A stretch of 64,000 bases of DNA from Holophagaceae bacterium (GTDB taxonomy: Bacteria > Acidobacteriota > Holophagae > Holophagales > Holophagaceae): NCBI GenBank assembly GCA_025363715.1, contig JANYLR010000010.1:31403-95402 (forward strand), read 5' to 3'. Of the stretch, positions 23,355 through 34,238 are shown one piece after another. The notes under the pieces were generated by a model that was not told the DNA's origin, searched no databases, and was given only the letters and a program-made list of their open reading frames with translations. Within the stretch, counting starts at the first letter, position 1, and the number at the start of each line of letters is the position of its first letter. The position numbers and the translations under genes were made by a program.

Positions 23355-25069
23355 GCGCCGCCTGGACCCAGAACCTGCTGTACCTGGCTCTGCTCCTCGG
23401 CTTGGCCTTCCCCTTGGGGAATTTCATGGCCAAAGTCCTGGAGGGGGAACAGACCTTCCTCAGCCCGGTCCTCGGGCCCTTGGAGCGCGGTCTGTATCGC
23501 CTCATGGGTATCAAGGAAGACGAGGATATGGGCTGGAAGGCTTATGCCTGGTCCATCACCCTCATCAAGCTGCTGGGGCTGGTGGCGGTGTTCGTCCTGA
23601 TGAAGACCCAGGCGGCGCTGCCCCTGAACCCCGAGCACCAGGGCAATGTGGCCACGGACCTCTCCTTCAACACCGCCGTAAGCTTCATCACCAACACCAA
23701 CTGGCAGGCCTACGGCGGCGAAAGCACCCTCAGCTACCTCACCCAGATGCTGGGCCTCACCGTACAGAACTTCATCTCCGCCGCCACGGGCATCGCCGTA
23801 CTGGTGGCCCTCATCCGCGGCATCACCCGCCGGAGCGCCACGGGCCTGGGCAACGCCTGGGTGGATCTGGTGCGCAGCACCCTCTACATCCTCCTGCCCC
23901 TGTCCTTCGTGTTCGCGCTCTTCCTCGTGTCTCAGGGCCTGATTCAGAACTTTTCCGCCTACGTCCATACCGCAGGCGGTCAGGTGCTGGCCATGGGGCC
24001 GGCAGCTTCCCAGATCGCCATCAAGATGCTAGGCACCAACGGTGGCGGCTTCTTCGGCGTCAACGGTGCCCATCCCTTCGAGAACAGCTCGCCCCTTTCC
24101 AATTTCGTCCAGACCCTGAGCATCCTCGCCATCTCCGCGGGCCTCTGCATCACGTTCGGCCGCATGGTGAAGGACCGCCGCCAGGGCTGGGCCCTGCTGG
24201 CCACCATGACCCTCATCTTCGTGGGCGCCCTGGCCGTCTGCACCCAGGCCGAGGCACAGGGCAATCCCGCCCTGACCCGCCTGGGCGCGGACCAGGTGGC
24301 CAGCGCGGTTCCGGGTCTCGAACAGCCCGGGGGCAACATGGAAGGCAAGGAGCTGCGCTTCGGTCCCGGCCCTTCCGCCCTCTGGGCCACTGCCACCACG
24401 GCGGCCTCCAACGGCTCCGTGAACGCCATGCACGACTCCTTCACCCCCCTGGGCGGCCTCATTCCCATGTGGCTCATGCAGCTGGGCGAAGTGGTCTTCG
24501 GCGGCGTGGGCTCGGGCCTCTACGGCATGCTCATGTTCGCCCTCGTGGCTGTCTTCATCGCTGGCCTCATGGTGGGCCGCACACCGGAGTACCTGGGCAA
24601 GAAGGTGGAGGCCTTCGAGATGAAGATGGCCTCCATCGCCATCCTCCTGCCCTGCGCCGCGGTGCTGATCGGCACGGCCCTCTCTGTGCTGGTGGCCAAC
24701 GCCGCGGCCTCCGTGAGCAATCCCGGCCCCCACGGCTTCAGCCAGATCCTCTACGCCTGGAGCAGCGCCTCCAACAACAACGGCAGCGCCTTCGGCGGGC
24801 TCAGCGTCAACACGCCCTTCTACAACTACGGCCTGGCCGTGGCCATGCTCTTGGGGCGCTTCGGCGTGTTCTGGCCGGTGCTAGCCCTGGCGGGTTCCCT
24901 GGTGAAGAAGAAGCACACGCCCGAAGGGCTTGGCACGCTGCCGACCCACACGCCGCTCTTCATCGGCGTGCTCATGGGTGTCGTGCTCCTGGTGGGCGCC
25001 CTCACCTTCATTCCGGCCCTGGCCCTCGGACCCGTGGCAGAGCACCTGACCTTGAGGAACCTCCAATGA
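23351..25069 (+). CDS. kdpA: K+-transporting ATPase subunit A
   Basis: A 572-residue integral membrane protein with about ten helices, the K+-channel-like subunit of the Kdp pump. Selectivity-loop segments are visible: [54 protein letters not shown] and [13 protein letters not shown], characteristic of the four pore repeats of KdpA. It overlaps kdpF and kdpB by 4 bp each. It imports K+ at low concentration, driven by KdpB. Full length for the family. Confidence 0.97.
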   Translation: MSAAWTQNLLYLALLLGLAFPLGNFMAKVLEGEQTFLSPVLGPLERGLYRLMGIKEDEDMGWKAYAWSITLIKLLGLVAVFVLMKTQAALPLNPEHQGNVATDLSFNTAVSFITNTNWQAYGGESTLSYLTQMLGLTVQNFISAATGIAVLVALIRGITRRSATGLGNAWVDLVRSTLYILLPLSFVFALFLVSQGLIQNFSAYVHTAGGQVLAMGPAASQIAIKMLGTNGGGFFGVNGAHPFENSSPLSNFVQTLSILAISAGLCITFGRMVKDRRQGWALLATMTLIFVGALAVCTQAEAQGNPALTRLGADQVASAVPGLEQPGGNMEGKELRFGPGPSALWATATTAASNGSVNAMHDSFTPLGGLIPMWLMQLGEVVFGGVGSGLYGMLMFALVAVFIAGLMVGRTPEYLGKKVEAFEMKMASIAILLPCAAVLIGTALSVLVANAAASVSNPGPHGFSQILYAWSSASNNNGSAFGGLSVNTPFYNYGLAVAMLLGRFGVFWPVLALAGSLVKKKHTPEGLGTLPTHTPLFIGVLMGVVLLVGALTFIPALALGPVAEHLTLRNLQ

Positions 25070-27189
25070 CTTCCCACTCCCGGCAGGACCTCCCCCAACT
25101 CGCGCAGGCGCGAGTCGGGACCTATCGTCAGGCCCGCCCCCTCTTCGAACCCAGCATCGTGCGCCGCGCCGTGGGTGACTCCTTCCGGAAGCTGAATCCG
25201 CTGCACCAGCTCCGGAACCCGGTCATGTTCACCGTGTGGATCTGCAGCGCCTTCACCACGGGCCTCTGGTTCCAGGCCCTCGGGGGCCACGGCGAAACGC
25301 GGCCTGGCTTCATCCTGGCCATCTCCCTCTGGCTCTGGTTCACCCTGCTCTTCGCCAACTTCGCGGAAGCCATGGCCGAGGGCCGGGGCAAGGCCCAGGC
25401 CGATTCCCTCCGCAAATCCAAGCGGGATGTGAAGGCCAAGCGCCTGGCCAGCGCGGATCGCCAGGGCGCTTCCCAGATCGTCGATGCCCCGGACCTGCGC
25501 ATCAATGACCTGGTGCTTGTGGTCGCTGGCGAAACCGTCCCCGGCGATGGCGAGGTGGTGGAGGGCGTGGCGTCGGTCAACGAAAGCGCCATCACGGGCG
25601 AGAGCGCCCCGGTCATCCGAGAAAGCGGCGGTGACCGCTCCGCCGTCACCGGCGGCACCCTGGTGCTGTCCGACTGGCTGGTCATCCGCATCTCGTCGAA
25701 CCCAGGCGAGAGTTTCCTGGACCGCATGATCGCCATGGTGGAGGGCGCCAAGCGACAGAAGACCCCCAACGAGATCGCCCTCGACATCCTCCTGGCGGGC
25801 CTCACCATCATCTTCCTGCTGGCCACGGCCACCCTGCTGCCCTATTCGATCTTCTCCACCAGGGCCGCGGGCCAGGGCAGCCCCGTGACCCTCACCGTGC
25901 TGGTGTCCCTGCTGGTCTGCCTCATCCCCACCACCATCGGCGGCCTCCTCAGCGCCATCGGCATCGCGGGCATGGACCGCATGATCCAGGCCAACGTCAT
26001 CGCCACCTCGGGACGGGCCGTGGAAGCCGCCGGCGACGTGGACGTACTGCTGCTGGACAAGACCGGCACCATCACCCTGGGCAACCGCCAGGCCGTGGCC
26101 TTCCTGCCCGCCGAGGGTGTGGCCATCGAAGCCCTCGCCGACGCCGCCCAGCTGTCATCCCTTTCGGATGAAACGCCCGAAGGTCGCAGCATCGTGGTGC
26201 TGGCCAAGGAGCAGTACGGCCTCCGCGAGCGCGATATCCAGGCCCTGGGCGCCCACTTCGTGCCCTTCACGGCCCAGACTCGCATGAGCGGCGTCAACCT
26301 GGGCGAACGGCAGATCCGCAAGGGCGCGGCGTCGGCCATCGAGGACTACGTCCAGTCTCGAGGTGGCAAGTTCCCGAACGATCTGCGCCGCACGGTGGAT
26401 CAGATCTCCATGGCTGGCGGCACCCCGCTCGTCGTGGCCGAAGGCGCCCACGCTCTTGGCGTCATCCAGCTCAAGGACATCGTGAAGGGCGGCATCAAGG
26501 AGCGCTTCGCCGAGCTGCGGGGCATGGGCATCAAGACCGTGATGATCACCGGCGACAATCCCCTGACTGCCGCCGCCATCGCCGCCGAGGCCGGCGTGGA
26601 CGATTTCCTGGCCCAGGCCACGCCCGAGGCCAAGCTGAAGCTCATCCGCGAATACCAGGCCGGCGGCCGCCTGGTGGCCATGACCGGCGACGGCACCAAC
26701 GACGCGCCCGCCCTGGCCCAGGCCGACGTGGCCGTGGCCATGAACAGCGGCACCCAGGCCGCCAAGGAAGCCGGCAACATGGTGGACCTGGACTCCAATC
26801 CCACCAAGCTCATCGAGATCGTGGAGATCGGCAAGCAGATGCTCATGACCCGAGGCTCGCTCACCACCTTCAGCATCGCCAACGACGTGGCCAAGTACTT
26901 CGCCATCCTGCCCGCCGCCTTCGTGGCCACTTACCCGGCCCTGGGCGCCCTGAACATCATGTGCCTCCACAGCCCCGAGAGCGCCATCCTGTCGGCGGTG
27001 ATCTTCAACGCCCTCATCATTGTCGTGCTCATCCCCCTGGCCCTGCGGGGCGTGAAGTACCGGCCCGTGGGCGCCGCCCAGCTGCTCCAGCGCAACCTCC
27101 TCTGGTACGGCGCCGGCGGCCTCGTGGTGCCCTTCATCGGCATCAAGCTCATCGACTGGCTGCTCGTCGCCCTTCATCTCGCCGCATAG
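25066..27189 (+). CDS. kdpB: K+-transporting P-type ATPase subunit B
   Basis: A 707-residue P-type ATPase catalytic subunit. Phosphorylation motif [10 protein letters not shown] with Asp331; TGES in the actuator domain ([10 protein letters not shown]); nucleotide-domain [15 protein letters not shown] hinge motif. Membrane helices lie near 35-80, 215-275 and 585-705. Start at 25066 overlaps the kdpA stop; longer frames run antiparallel to kdpA coding. Complete and without visible defects. Confidence 0.97.
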   Translation: MTSHSRQDLPQLAQARVGTYRQARPLFEPSIVRRAVGDSFRKLNPLHQLRNPVMFTVWICSAFTTGLWFQALGGHGETRPGFILAISLWLWFTLLFANFAEAMAEGRGKAQADSLRKSKRDVKAKRLASADRQGASQIVDAPDLRINDLVLVVAGETVPGDGEVVEGVASVNESAITGESAPVIRESGGDRSAVTGGTLVLSDWLVIRISSNPGESFLDRMIAMVEGAKRQKTPNEIALDILLAGLTIIFLLATATLLPYSIFSTRAAGQGSPVTLTVLVSLLVCLIPTTIGGLLSAIGIAGMDRMIQANVIATSGRAVEAAGDVDVLLLDKTGTITLGNRQAVAFLPAEGVAIEALADAAQLSSLSDETPEGRSIVVLAKEQYGLRERDIQALGAHFVPFTAQTRMSGVNLGERQIRKGAASAIEDYVQSRGGKFPNDLRRTVDQISMAGGTPLVVAEGAHALGVIQLKDIVKGGIKERFAELRGMGIKTVMITGDNPLTAAAIAAEAGVDDFLAQATPEAKLKLIREYQAGGRLVAMTGDGTNDAPALAQADVAVAMNSGTQAAKEAGNMVDLDSNPTKLIEIVEIGKQMLMTRGSLTTFSIANDVAKYFAILPAAFVATYPALGALNIMCLHSPESAILSAVIFNALIIVVLIPLALRGVKYRPVGAAQLLQRNLLWYGAGGLVVPFIGIKLIDWLLVALHLAA

Positions 27190-27197
27190 GTGTTCCC

Positions 27198-27791
27198 ATG
27201 AATCTACAGCTCCGTCCCGCCCTCGTTTCCTTCGTTGCCCTGAGCGTCATCACAGGCCTGGCCTACCCCTTCGTCATCACGGGCCTGTCCAGGCTCGTCT
27301 TTCCCCGCCAGGCCGGAGGCAGCCTCATCGTCAAGGAGGGCCAGGTGATCGGCTCCGAGTGGATCGGGCAGTCTTTCACCTCGTCCAAAGATTTCTGGGG
27401 ACGTCCTTCGGCAACCGTGGACGCCAATGGCAAGCCGCTGCCCTACAACGCCGCCAACAGTGGCGGCTCCAACCTCGCCCCCAGCAACCCGGACCTCCAC
27501 AAGGCCGTGACGGAGCGCATCGCCGCCCTGCGAGCCGCCGATCCCGATACCACGGGGCCCGTACCCGTGGATCTGGTGACGGCCTCCGGCAGCGGACTGG
27601 ACCCGCACATCAGCCCCGCCGCCGCCGCCTTCCAGGTGCATCGCGTCGCCAAAGCCCGGGGCCTGGACGAGGCCAAGGTGCGAGACCTGGTGACGGCCCA
27701 CATCGAGTCACCCCAGCTCGGCGTGCTGGGCGAGGCCCGGGTGAACGTGGTGAAGTTGAACCTGGCCCTCGCCGCCCTTCCGCCGCAGTAG
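27198..27791 (+). CDS. kdpC: K+-transporting ATPase subunit C
   Basis: A 197-residue protein with one N-terminal membrane helix (about 8-30) and a periplasmic domain. Hallmarks: IGQSFT...[37 protein letters not shown], and a C-terminal [18 protein letters not shown]. KdpC stabilises the complex. It starts 8 bp after kdpB and ends the operon, 25 bp before the convergent KimA-like gene. Confidence 0.97.
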   Translation: MNLQLRPALVSFVALSVITGLAYPFVITGLSRLVFPRQAGGSLIVKEGQVIGSEWIGQSFTSSKDFWGRPSATVDANGKPLPYNAANSGGSNLAPSNPDLHKAVTERIAALRAADPDTTGPVPVDLVTASGSGLDPHISPAAAAFQVHRVAKARGLDEAKVRDLVTAHIESPQLGVLGEARVNVVKLNLALAALPPQ

Positions 27792-27816
27792 CCCGGCCGC
27801 CATTAAGGATGTGGAC

Positions 27817-29709
27817 CTACTCCACCAGGGGCTCCACGTGGTAGGGGATCGAGATCACGATGATCTTGGGCATGAGCAGCAGGGTGCCCTTGATCCTCAT
27901 CGCCGTCTGGTTGTGGAGCAGGTTCGCCCACCAGTGCCCCGTGATGAATTCCGGCAGGATCACGGTGATGGTGTATTCCGGCTCGGCCCTCCGCATGCGC
28001 TCGAGCTCGTCCACGATGGGCTCGACTACTTTGCGGTACGGGCTGCGGATCGCCCGGAGGGGGATGCCCTCGGAGTACCGGGGCCAATCGGACAGCAGTT
28101 TCTCCAGAGCGGCGCTGTCCCGGCCATGCTCATCGGGGAAATCCACCGTAAGGGCCTCCACCTCACCATGGGCCGCGATGACCTTCGCGTAGTTCAGGGC
28201 CTGCACCACACCAGCGTGGATCCCGGACACCAGCACCACCACGCGATTCCGGCGCGGACCGATGAAGTCCACCCGGCTGGCGGCCAGGATGGACTTGGTG
28301 CGGATGTAGTGCCGATGAATGTTGAAGAAGGTCATCACCATGATCGGCACCAGCACGATGACGATCCAGGCCCCATGGGTGAAGCGTGTCACGGCGATCA
28401 CCAGCATCACGATGAGCGTGGTCACGGCGCCCACGCCGTTGATCAGTGCCTTCAGCTGCCAGGCCTTCCCCTTCAAGCGGAACCAGCGCACCACCATGCC
28501 GGTCTGGCTGATGGTGAAGCCGAGGAACACACCCACGGCGTAGAGCGGCAGCAGGTGATCTTCCTTCGCGCCGAAGAGCAGGACCAGAACCCCCGCGGCC
28601 AGGGACAGGATGAAGATGCCGTTGGAAAAGACCAGCCTATCGCCCTGGCTGGTGAACTGCCGGGGCAGGAAGCCGTCCCGGGCATGAAGGGCCGCTAGGC
28701 GGGGGAAGTCCGCGTAGGCCGTGTTGGCCGCCAGGGCCAGGATGGCCATGGTGAAGCCCGTGGTGATGAGGTAGACCAGCTTGGGAAACCCATGCTCCGC
28801 GCCGCCCAGGATGAGCCGGGTCAGCTGGGACAGCAGGGTTTCCGGTGCATCCGGATGGTAGGTCAGGCCGTAGTGGTTGGTCAGGTAGGTGATGCCCAGG
28901 AACATGGTCCCCAGGATCACCACCATCCAGGTCATGGTCTTCGACGCGTTGCTCGACACCGGGTCCTTGAAGGCCGTGACGCCATTGCTGATGGCCTCAA
29001 CCCCCGTCAGCGCCGTGCAGCCGGCGCTGTAGGCCCGCGCCAGCAACCACAGCGCGGCCAGCTTGGGCGTGCCCTTTATGTGCACCACGGAAGTGTGGGC
29101 GATGACCAGTTCATGGCCTGTCGCTACATTCCAGAAACCCTTCAGCAGCAATCCCACGATGCAGATCACGAAACCATAGGTCGGCAGGGAGAAGACCAAC
29201 CCGCTTTCCTTTACACCCCGCAGGTTCATGAGGGCGATGAAAGCGATGATGCCTTCGGCGAGGAACACGCGGTGGGCCTCCAGTCCCGGGAACGCCGAGA
29301 CGATGGCCGACACACCGGCTGAAACAGACACCGCCACGGTCAGGATGTAGTCGATCAGGAGCGAGGAACCGGCCGTCTGGGCAGCGACCTCACCCAGGTT
29401 GTCCTTGGCCACCAGGTAGGCGCCACCGCCGCTGGGATAGGCATGGATGGTCTGGCGGTAGCTCACGTTGAGGACGAGCAGCAGGCCCACGATGCCAAGG
29501 GCCACCCACCAGGACCAGCCCAGCACCCCCGCGCCGAACACGGCGATGGCGGCGGTGAGGGGCGCCATGATTTCCTGGGTGCCGTAGGCCACCGAGGACA
29601 GCGCATCCGAACTGAACACCGCCAGCGCGATGGGATTGCTGATCCTGGTCTCGTGGCTCTCCTCAGTGGAGAGCCGCCGGCCCAGGAGCAGTGATCGGTA
29701 GTTGGGCAT
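27817..29709 (-). CDS. APC-superfamily K+ transporter, KimA (YdaO)-like
   Basis: A 630-residue protein with about twelve membrane helices (residues 20-450) and a ~180-residue cytoplasmic tail. The N-terminus has AVFSSDALSSVAYGTQEI, the signature of KimA/YdaO-type APC transporters, which carry out H+/K+ symport and in Bacillus are inhibited by c-di-AMP through the tail. It lies between kdpFABC and kdpDE on the opposite strand. A KdpE-like direct repeat sits 116 bp upstream in its own orientation, so it is probably part of the Kdp response. The start at 29709 is preferred over an upstream GC-rich extension. Substrate K+ is inferred from family and context. Confidence 0.8.
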   Translation of the reverse strand: MPNYRSLLLGRRLSTEESHETRISNPIALAVFSSDALSSVAYGTQEIMAPLTAAIAVFGAGVLGWSWWVALGIVGLLLVLNVSYRQTIHAYPSGGGAYLVAKDNLGEVAAQTAGSSLLIDYILTVAVSVSAGVSAIVSAFPGLEAHRVFLAEGIIAFIALMNLRGVKESGLVFSLPTYGFVICIVGLLLKGFWNVATGHELVIAHTSVVHIKGTPKLAALWLLARAYSAGCTALTGVEAISNGVTAFKDPVSSNASKTMTWMVVILGTMFLGITYLTNHYGLTYHPDAPETLLSQLTRLILGGAEHGFPKLVYLITTGFTMAILALAANTAYADFPRLAALHARDGFLPRQFTSQGDRLVFSNGIFILSLAAGVLVLLFGAKEDHLLPLYAVGVFLGFTISQTGMVVRWFRLKGKAWQLKALINGVGAVTTLIVMLVIAVTRFTHGAWIVIVLVPIMVMTFFNIHRHYIRTKSILAASRVDFIGPRRNRVVVLVSGIHAGVVQALNYAKVIAAHGEVEALTVDFPDEHGRDSAALEKLLSDWPRYSEGIPLRAIRSPYRKVVEPIVDELERMRRAEPEYTITVILPEFITGHWWANLLHNQTAMRIKGTLLLMPKIIVISIPYHVEPLVE

Positions 29710-29824
29710 GAGGCTGATTCCCGTTGGTCGGTCGTCTGGTTGAGCTGAGCGCGGACGCCAGGGAGGCCCGCCCGGCTTCGTGGATCTCAAGGTCAGCCGA
29801 TCCAGAAAGGATGGTCAGAAAGGG

Positions 29825-29842
29825 TGTTAAGACGGCGTTAGG
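29825..29842 (-). promoter_or_regulatory. Candidate KdpE operator upstream of the KimA-like gene
   Basis: On the minus strand CCTAAC-GCCGT-CTTAACA, identical in both half-sites and spacing to CCTAAC-ACTGC-CTTAACA before kdpFABC. It lies in the region between the divergent KimA-like and kdpD genes and is oriented toward the transporter. Confidence 0.65.
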
Positions 29843-29901
29843 AATTCGGGCAATTGGGTTCTGCGCCCGCGGGATGGCCGAAGCTACGCTAGGCTGACGA
29901 G

Positions 29902-32589
29902 GTGCGCGAACCAGGCAGGCCAGACCCTGACCCTTTGCTCCGTCGAGTGCAGGAGGAGGAGGCCCGGCAGAAGCGCGCCAAGCTGAAGGTGTTCTTCGGG
30001 GCCGCACCGGGCGTCGGCAAGACCTACGCCATGCTGACCGACGCCCAGGAGCGGCGAGCGGAAGGCCTCGATGTGGTCATCGGCGTGGTCGAGACCCACG
30101 GCCGGAGCGAAACCGCCGACCTTGTCGAAGGATTGGAGGTCCTGCCCCGGAAGGAGCTGGCCTATTCGGGGCAGTTCCTGCCCGAATTCGACCTCGACGC
30201 GGCCCTGAAGCGCCGGCCCGGCCTGATCCTCATGGACGAGCTGGCCCACTCGAACGTGCTGGGGTCCCGCCATGCCAAGCGCTGGCAGGACGTGCTGGAG
30301 CTGCTGGACGCGGGCATCGATGTGTACACAACGTTGAATGTGCAGCACCTGGACAGCCTCAAGGACGTGGTGGCCCAGATCACCGGCGTGCAGGTCCGGG
30401 AGAACGTGCCCGACACGGTGCTGGAACGGGCGGACGAAGTGGAGCTGGTGGACCTGCCACCGGATGACCTGCTGGTGCGCCTGAAGGAAGGCAAGGTCTA
30501 CCTGCCGGACCAGGCCCGCCATGCCCGGGAGCACTTTTTCCGCAAGGGCAACCTCCTGGCCCTGCGCGAACTGGCCTTGCGTCACACGGCCGAGAGCGTG
30601 GATGCCCAGATGCGCCGCTACATGGCCTCGGAGGGCATCCACAAGACCTGGGCAGCGGGGGACCGCCTGCTGGTCTGTGTCGGGCCCGGGGAGCTGTCTG
30701 AACGACTCATCCGGGGCACGCGCCGCATGGCCGGGGCCCTTGGCGCCCCCTGGCTGGCCCTCTACGTAGAATCCCGCAAACACCTCCGCTTCACCGAGGC
30801 TGACCGCAGGCGCATTGAGGACAACCTGCACCTGGCCGAGAAGCTCGGGGGCGAGACCGCCGTCATCGAAGGGGGCGGCGGCCTCGATGAGGACATCCTG
30901 ACCTTCGCCCGGGACCGCAACATCACCAAGATCGTAGTCGGCAAGCCCTCCCGACCGCGCTGGATCGAGCTAGTGATGGGCTCCACCGTGGACGACCTCA
31001 TCCGCCACAGCGGGGACATCGACGTCTACGTGATCAGCGGCGAACCCGGACGGGAGCCTGCCACTCCCCTGCTCCGACGGACCATCACGAGCCCGGCCCG
31101 CAACTACCTGCTCAGCGCCCTCGTCGTGGCGGCAGCCAGCGCCCTGGCCGGCCTCATCTTCCGGCGCACAGAGCTGGCCGACATCGTCATGGTGTACCTG
31201 TTGGGCATCCTGATCGTGGCCACCCGCTTCGGCCGGGGACCCTCGCTGCTGGCCTCCCTCCTCAGCGTGGCGGCCCTCGATTTCCTGTTCGTCCCGCCGT
31301 ACCTCACCTTCGCCGTCACCGACTTCCGGCACGTGGGAACCTTCGCCGTGATGCTCCTGATGGGCGTGGTGATCGGCAACCTGACCGAGCGGATCCGGGC
31401 CCAGGCCCGCCTCGCCCGAGGCCGGGAACAGCGCACCCACGCCCTCTACCGGCTGGGGCAGGAACTGGCCCGCAGCGCCGGATCGGCGGCCCTGGTGGCT
31501 TCGGCCATCCAGAACGTGGCCACCCAGTTCCAGGGCCAGGGAGTGGTCCTCCAGCCCGATGGGCATGGTCGGCTGCAGACGCCGGACCATCCCCTGGCCT
31601 TCCCGCTCAACGAGCAGGAGCTGGGGGTTGCCCAGTGGGTCTTCGACCATGCGGAGCCCGCGGGCCTCGGCACCCTCACCCTCCCCGGCGCCCGGGCCAC
31701 CTACCTGCCACTCAAGGGTGTGGCCGGACCCATCGGCGTCATGGGCGTGCTGCCCGAGGGCTCGCCCAGGTGGCTCGAGCCCGACCAGCGGCAGTTGCTG
31801 GAGGCCTTCGCCAACCAGACGGCCCTGGCGCTGGAGCGCGCCCTGCTGGCCGAACAGGGGGCCGTGGACCGGCGGCGGGCAGACGAGGAGCGCCTGCGCA
31901 ATGCCCTGCTCAGCTCGGTCTCCCACGATCTGCGCACGCCGCTGGGCGTCATCACCGGTGCGGTGAGCACAGTGCTGGAGACACCAGACCTGACGGAAGC
32001 CTCGCGCCGCGAGCTGCTCCAGTCCGCCCAGGAGGAGGCCCAGCGCCTCCATCGGCTCGTCAGCAACCTGCTCGACATCACGCGGCTGGAATCGGGCGCG
32101 CTGGACCTCCACACGGAGTGGATACCGGTGGAAGAGGTGGTGGGTGCGGTGCTGAACCGCCGCGAGCTGGCGGCGGAGGCCCACCGGGTGCGGGTATCCC
32201 TGCCCCCGGACCTGCCCCTGGTGGCCATGGACGGCGTGCTCATGGAACAGCTCCTCCTGAACCTCCTGGACAACGCCCTGAAGTACTCGCCCCCTGAGTC
32301 CCCGGTGGATATCCGGGCCTGGGCCGTGGGGAAGTCCCTCACCCTTTCCATCTCCGACCAGGGACCGGGCATCGAACCGGGGGACGAGGAGCGCATCTTC
32401 GAGAAGCTGGCTCGGGGCCAGGCGGCCGCCCACCGGCCAGGAGCGGGGTTGGGATTGGCCATCTGCAAGGGTATCGCCACAGCCCACCACGGGCGCATCC
32501 AGGCCACCAACCATACCCAGGGGGGCGCTCACTTCCTCGTGACCCTGCCCCTGGGCACGCCGCCGGCGATGCCGGAGGAGGGCCGATGA
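29902..32589 (+). CDS. kdpD: K+ sensor histidine kinase KdpD
   Basis: An 895-residue kinase, GTG start. Domains in order: KdpD N-terminal domain (about 25-235) with Walker A-type GAAPGVGKTYAML; Usp-like domain (about 250-375); four membrane helices (about 395-500); GAF-like region (about 515-650); DHp with His675 in SVSHDLRTPLG; ATPase domain with LLDNALKYSP, DQGPGIEPGD and GAGLGLAI. It senses K+ limitation and ionic strength and phosphorylates KdpE. It overlaps kdpE by 4 bp and is separated from kdpFABC by the divergent KimA-like gene. Confidence 0.96.
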   Translation: MREPGRPDPDPLLRRVQEEEARQKRAKLKVFFGAAPGVGKTYAMLTDAQERRAEGLDVVIGVVETHGRSETADLVEGLEVLPRKELAYSGQFLPEFDLDAALKRRPGLILMDELAHSNVLGSRHAKRWQDVLELLDAGIDVYTTLNVQHLDSLKDVVAQITGVQVRENVPDTVLERADEVELVDLPPDDLLVRLKEGKVYLPDQARHAREHFFRKGNLLALRELALRHTAESVDAQMRRYMASEGIHKTWAAGDRLLVCVGPGELSERLIRGTRRMAGALGAPWLALYVESRKHLRFTEADRRRIEDNLHLAEKLGGETAVIEGGGGLDEDILTFARDRNITKIVVGKPSRPRWIELVMGSTVDDLIRHSGDIDVYVISGEPGREPATPLLRRTITSPARNYLLSALVVAAASALAGLIFRRTELADIVMVYLLGILIVATRFGRGPSLLASLLSVAALDFLFVPPYLTFAVTDFRHVGTFAVMLLMGVVIGNLTERIRAQARLARGREQRTHALYRLGQELARSAGSAALVASAIQNVATQFQGQGVVLQPDGHGRLQTPDHPLAFPLNEQELGVAQWVFDHAEPAGLGTLTLPGARATYLPLKGVAGPIGVMGVLPEGSPRWLEPDQRQLLEAFANQTALALERALLAEQGAVDRRRADEERLRNALLSSVSHDLRTPLGVITGAVSTVLETPDLTEASRRELLQSAQEEAQRLHRLVSNLLDITRLESGALDLHTEWIPVEEVVGAVLNRRELAAEAHRVRVSLPPDLPLVAMDGVLMEQLLLNLLDNALKYSPPESPVDIRAWAVGKSLTLSISDQGPGIEPGDEERIFEKLARGQAAAHRPGAGLGLAICKGIATAHHGRIQATNHTQGGAHFLVTLPLGTPPAMPEEGR

Positions 32590-33281
32590 GCGGCGAGGCT
32601 CCCTTCATCCTGCTGGTGGAGGACGAACCCCAGATGCGCCGCTTCCTTCGCGTCGCCCTGGAAGGCAGCGGCTACCGCTACGGAGAGGCCGCCACGGGGC
32701 AGGAGGGGCTCGCCCTGGCCGTGCAGCACCGGCCCGAGGCGATCCTGCTGGACCTGGGCCTGCCGGACATGGATGGCCTGGAGGTGGTCACCCGCCTGCG
32801 GGAGTGGAGCCGGACCCCGGTCATCGTGATCTCCGCTCGGGGCCAGGAGGGCGACAAAGTGGCGGCCCTGGACGCGGGGGCGGACGACTACCTCACCAAG
32901 CCCTTCGGCACCCGGGAGCTGCTGGCCCGCATCCGCGTGGCCCTGCGTCATGCCGGGCCCGAGGCGGCCGAGGAGCCCGTGTTCGAACTCGACCGGTGGC
33001 GCGTAGATCTGGCCAAGCGACAGGTGCTGGTGGAGGGCCAGGAGGTCCACCTCACGCCCCTGGAGTACAGCCTCTTCACCACCCTCATCCGCCACGCCGG
33101 GAGGGTGGTCACGCACCGCCAGCTGCTCAAGGAGGTCTGGGGCGGGGCCGCCGGCGCCCAGCCCCTCTATTTGCGCGTCTACATGACCCAGCTCCGCCAC
33201 AAGCTGGAAGAGGAGCCCTCCCGCCCCAAGTACCTCCAGACCGAGCCCGGCGTAGGCTACCGACTTCGGGTGGAGGAGTAG
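32586..33281 (+). CDS. kdpE: K+ response regulator KdpE
   Basis: A 231-residue OmpR/PhoB-family regulator. Receiver domain about 8-120 with VEDEP, phospho-Asp in LLDLGLPDMDG and Lys in LTKPFG; winged-helix output domain about 135-230 (HLTPLEYSLFTTLI, YLRVYMTQLRHKLE). It is translationally coupled to kdpD. It is expected to activate kdpFABC, and probably the KimA-like gene, through the 11-bp direct repeats found upstream of both. Confidence 0.96.
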   Translation: MSGEAPFILLVEDEPQMRRFLRVALEGSGYRYGEAATGQEGLALAVQHRPEAILLDLGLPDMDGLEVVTRLREWSRTPVIVISARGQEGDKVAALDAGADDYLTKPFGTRELLARIRVALRHAGPEAAEEPVFELDRWRVDLAKRQVLVEGQEVHLTPLEYSLFTTLIRHAGRVVTHRQLLKEVWGGAAGAQPLYLRVYMTQLRHKLEEEPSRPKYLQTEPGVGYRLRVEE

Positions 33282-33299
33282 CGTCCGCCGCTCCGGGAA

Positions 33300-34238
33300 C
33301 TAGACGTCCGCGGCCTCCGTGGCATCCAGCTGATCCACTTCCATTTCCGTCACGCCATCCGCTCCGAAGGCGGACATGGGCTTGAACCGGTGGTTCCACA
33401 GCACCTCGTCGGCGGTGTACGAGGTCCGCTGGTAGATGCTCTGGGAAAAGGTATCGTCGAAGGCCTTGATGAGGACGATGAACTCCGCCTGGGCTTTCCG
33501 CAGATTTCCGTCGGTCATGCCGGCGAGCGGACTCGCCTCATCGATGGGATGCACCACGGTCCAGCTGGTGGGGAAGAGGTTGATCTTGCTGCGCTCCAGC
33601 GGCAGCGTGACAAAGCGACGGGTGTCGCTCTCCCCATCAAGGTAGGAAAGGGAAACGGTAGCCTCAACCTCTATGAGCTGATTGCTGCGGCGGTTGACGA
33701 AGCGGAACATGAAGCCCGTGATACCCCGGTAGGGCGCCACGACCCCGTGTGCGCTAAAGCGGATCTGGGCGTGGGGTCTTGAGAATCGCCCGTAGAGCAG
33801 GCCAGTGGCCAGGGCGAAGCTGAGCAGGCCGAGGAGTGATTCCAGTGCGGCCACGGCGCTGACCAGGTGGCTCTTGGGACTGATGTGGCCATACCCCACC
33901 GTGGTCAGGGTCTGGGCGCTGAAGAAGAAGGCGTCCAACATGCGGTCCAGGCGGCCCTCCCCGCCGGGCCGGACGAAGTGATCCATGCCGATGCTGAGAT
34001 AGACGGCGGCGAACAGGGCGTTGGTGGCCAGGAAACCCAGGAAGAGCAGGCCCAGGAACCGGAAGCCACCCATGGTGATGAGGCTGTGGTAGAGCTCGTA
34101 GCCCCGGAACGTCGGCAGCCCCAGGCGCCGCACGTTGAAAGTGCCGTCCTTGTTGACGCTGCGGCCCGGGCCCGGTCGAGTGCCCAGGCCCAGGTCGTCG
34201 CCGGGGAGAGGTCTGCTGGGTTGGGAAAGGGGGGCCAT
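33300..34238 (-). CDS. Inward-rectifier K+ channel, KirBac type
   Basis: A 312-residue channel. Two membrane helices (about 55-80 and 120-145) flank a pore with the selectivity filter TVGYGHISP. The C-terminal ~160 residues form the immunoglobulin-like cytoplasmic domain of Kir channels (FRFVNRRSNQLIEVEATVSLS, WTVVHPIDEASPLAG, QSIYQRTSYTADEV). The start at 34238 is placed before the N-terminal slide-helix region; the frame stays open to 34907 without support. It converges on kdpE with an 18-bp gap and closes the potassium island. Confidence 0.92.
   Translation of the reverse strand: MAPLSQPSRPLPGDDLGLGTRPGPGRSVNKDGTFNVRRLGLPTFRGYELYHSLITMGGFRFLGLLFLGFLATNALFAAVYLSIGMDHFVRPGGEGRLDRMLDAFFFSAQTLTTVGYGHISPKSHLVSAVAALESLLGLLSFALATGLLYGRFSRPHAQIRFSAHGVVAPYRGITGFMFRFVNRRSNQLIEVEATVSLSYLDGESDTRRFVTLPLERSKINLFPTSWTVVHPIDEASPLAGMTDGNLRKAQAEFIVLIKAFDDTFSQSIYQRTSYTADEVLWNHRFKPMSAFGADGVTEMEVDQLDATEAADV

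Noticed and set aside
24469..25065. Upstream extension of the kdpB frame
   Set aside because: Out-of-frame shadow of kdpA; kdpB begins at the ATGA overlap.
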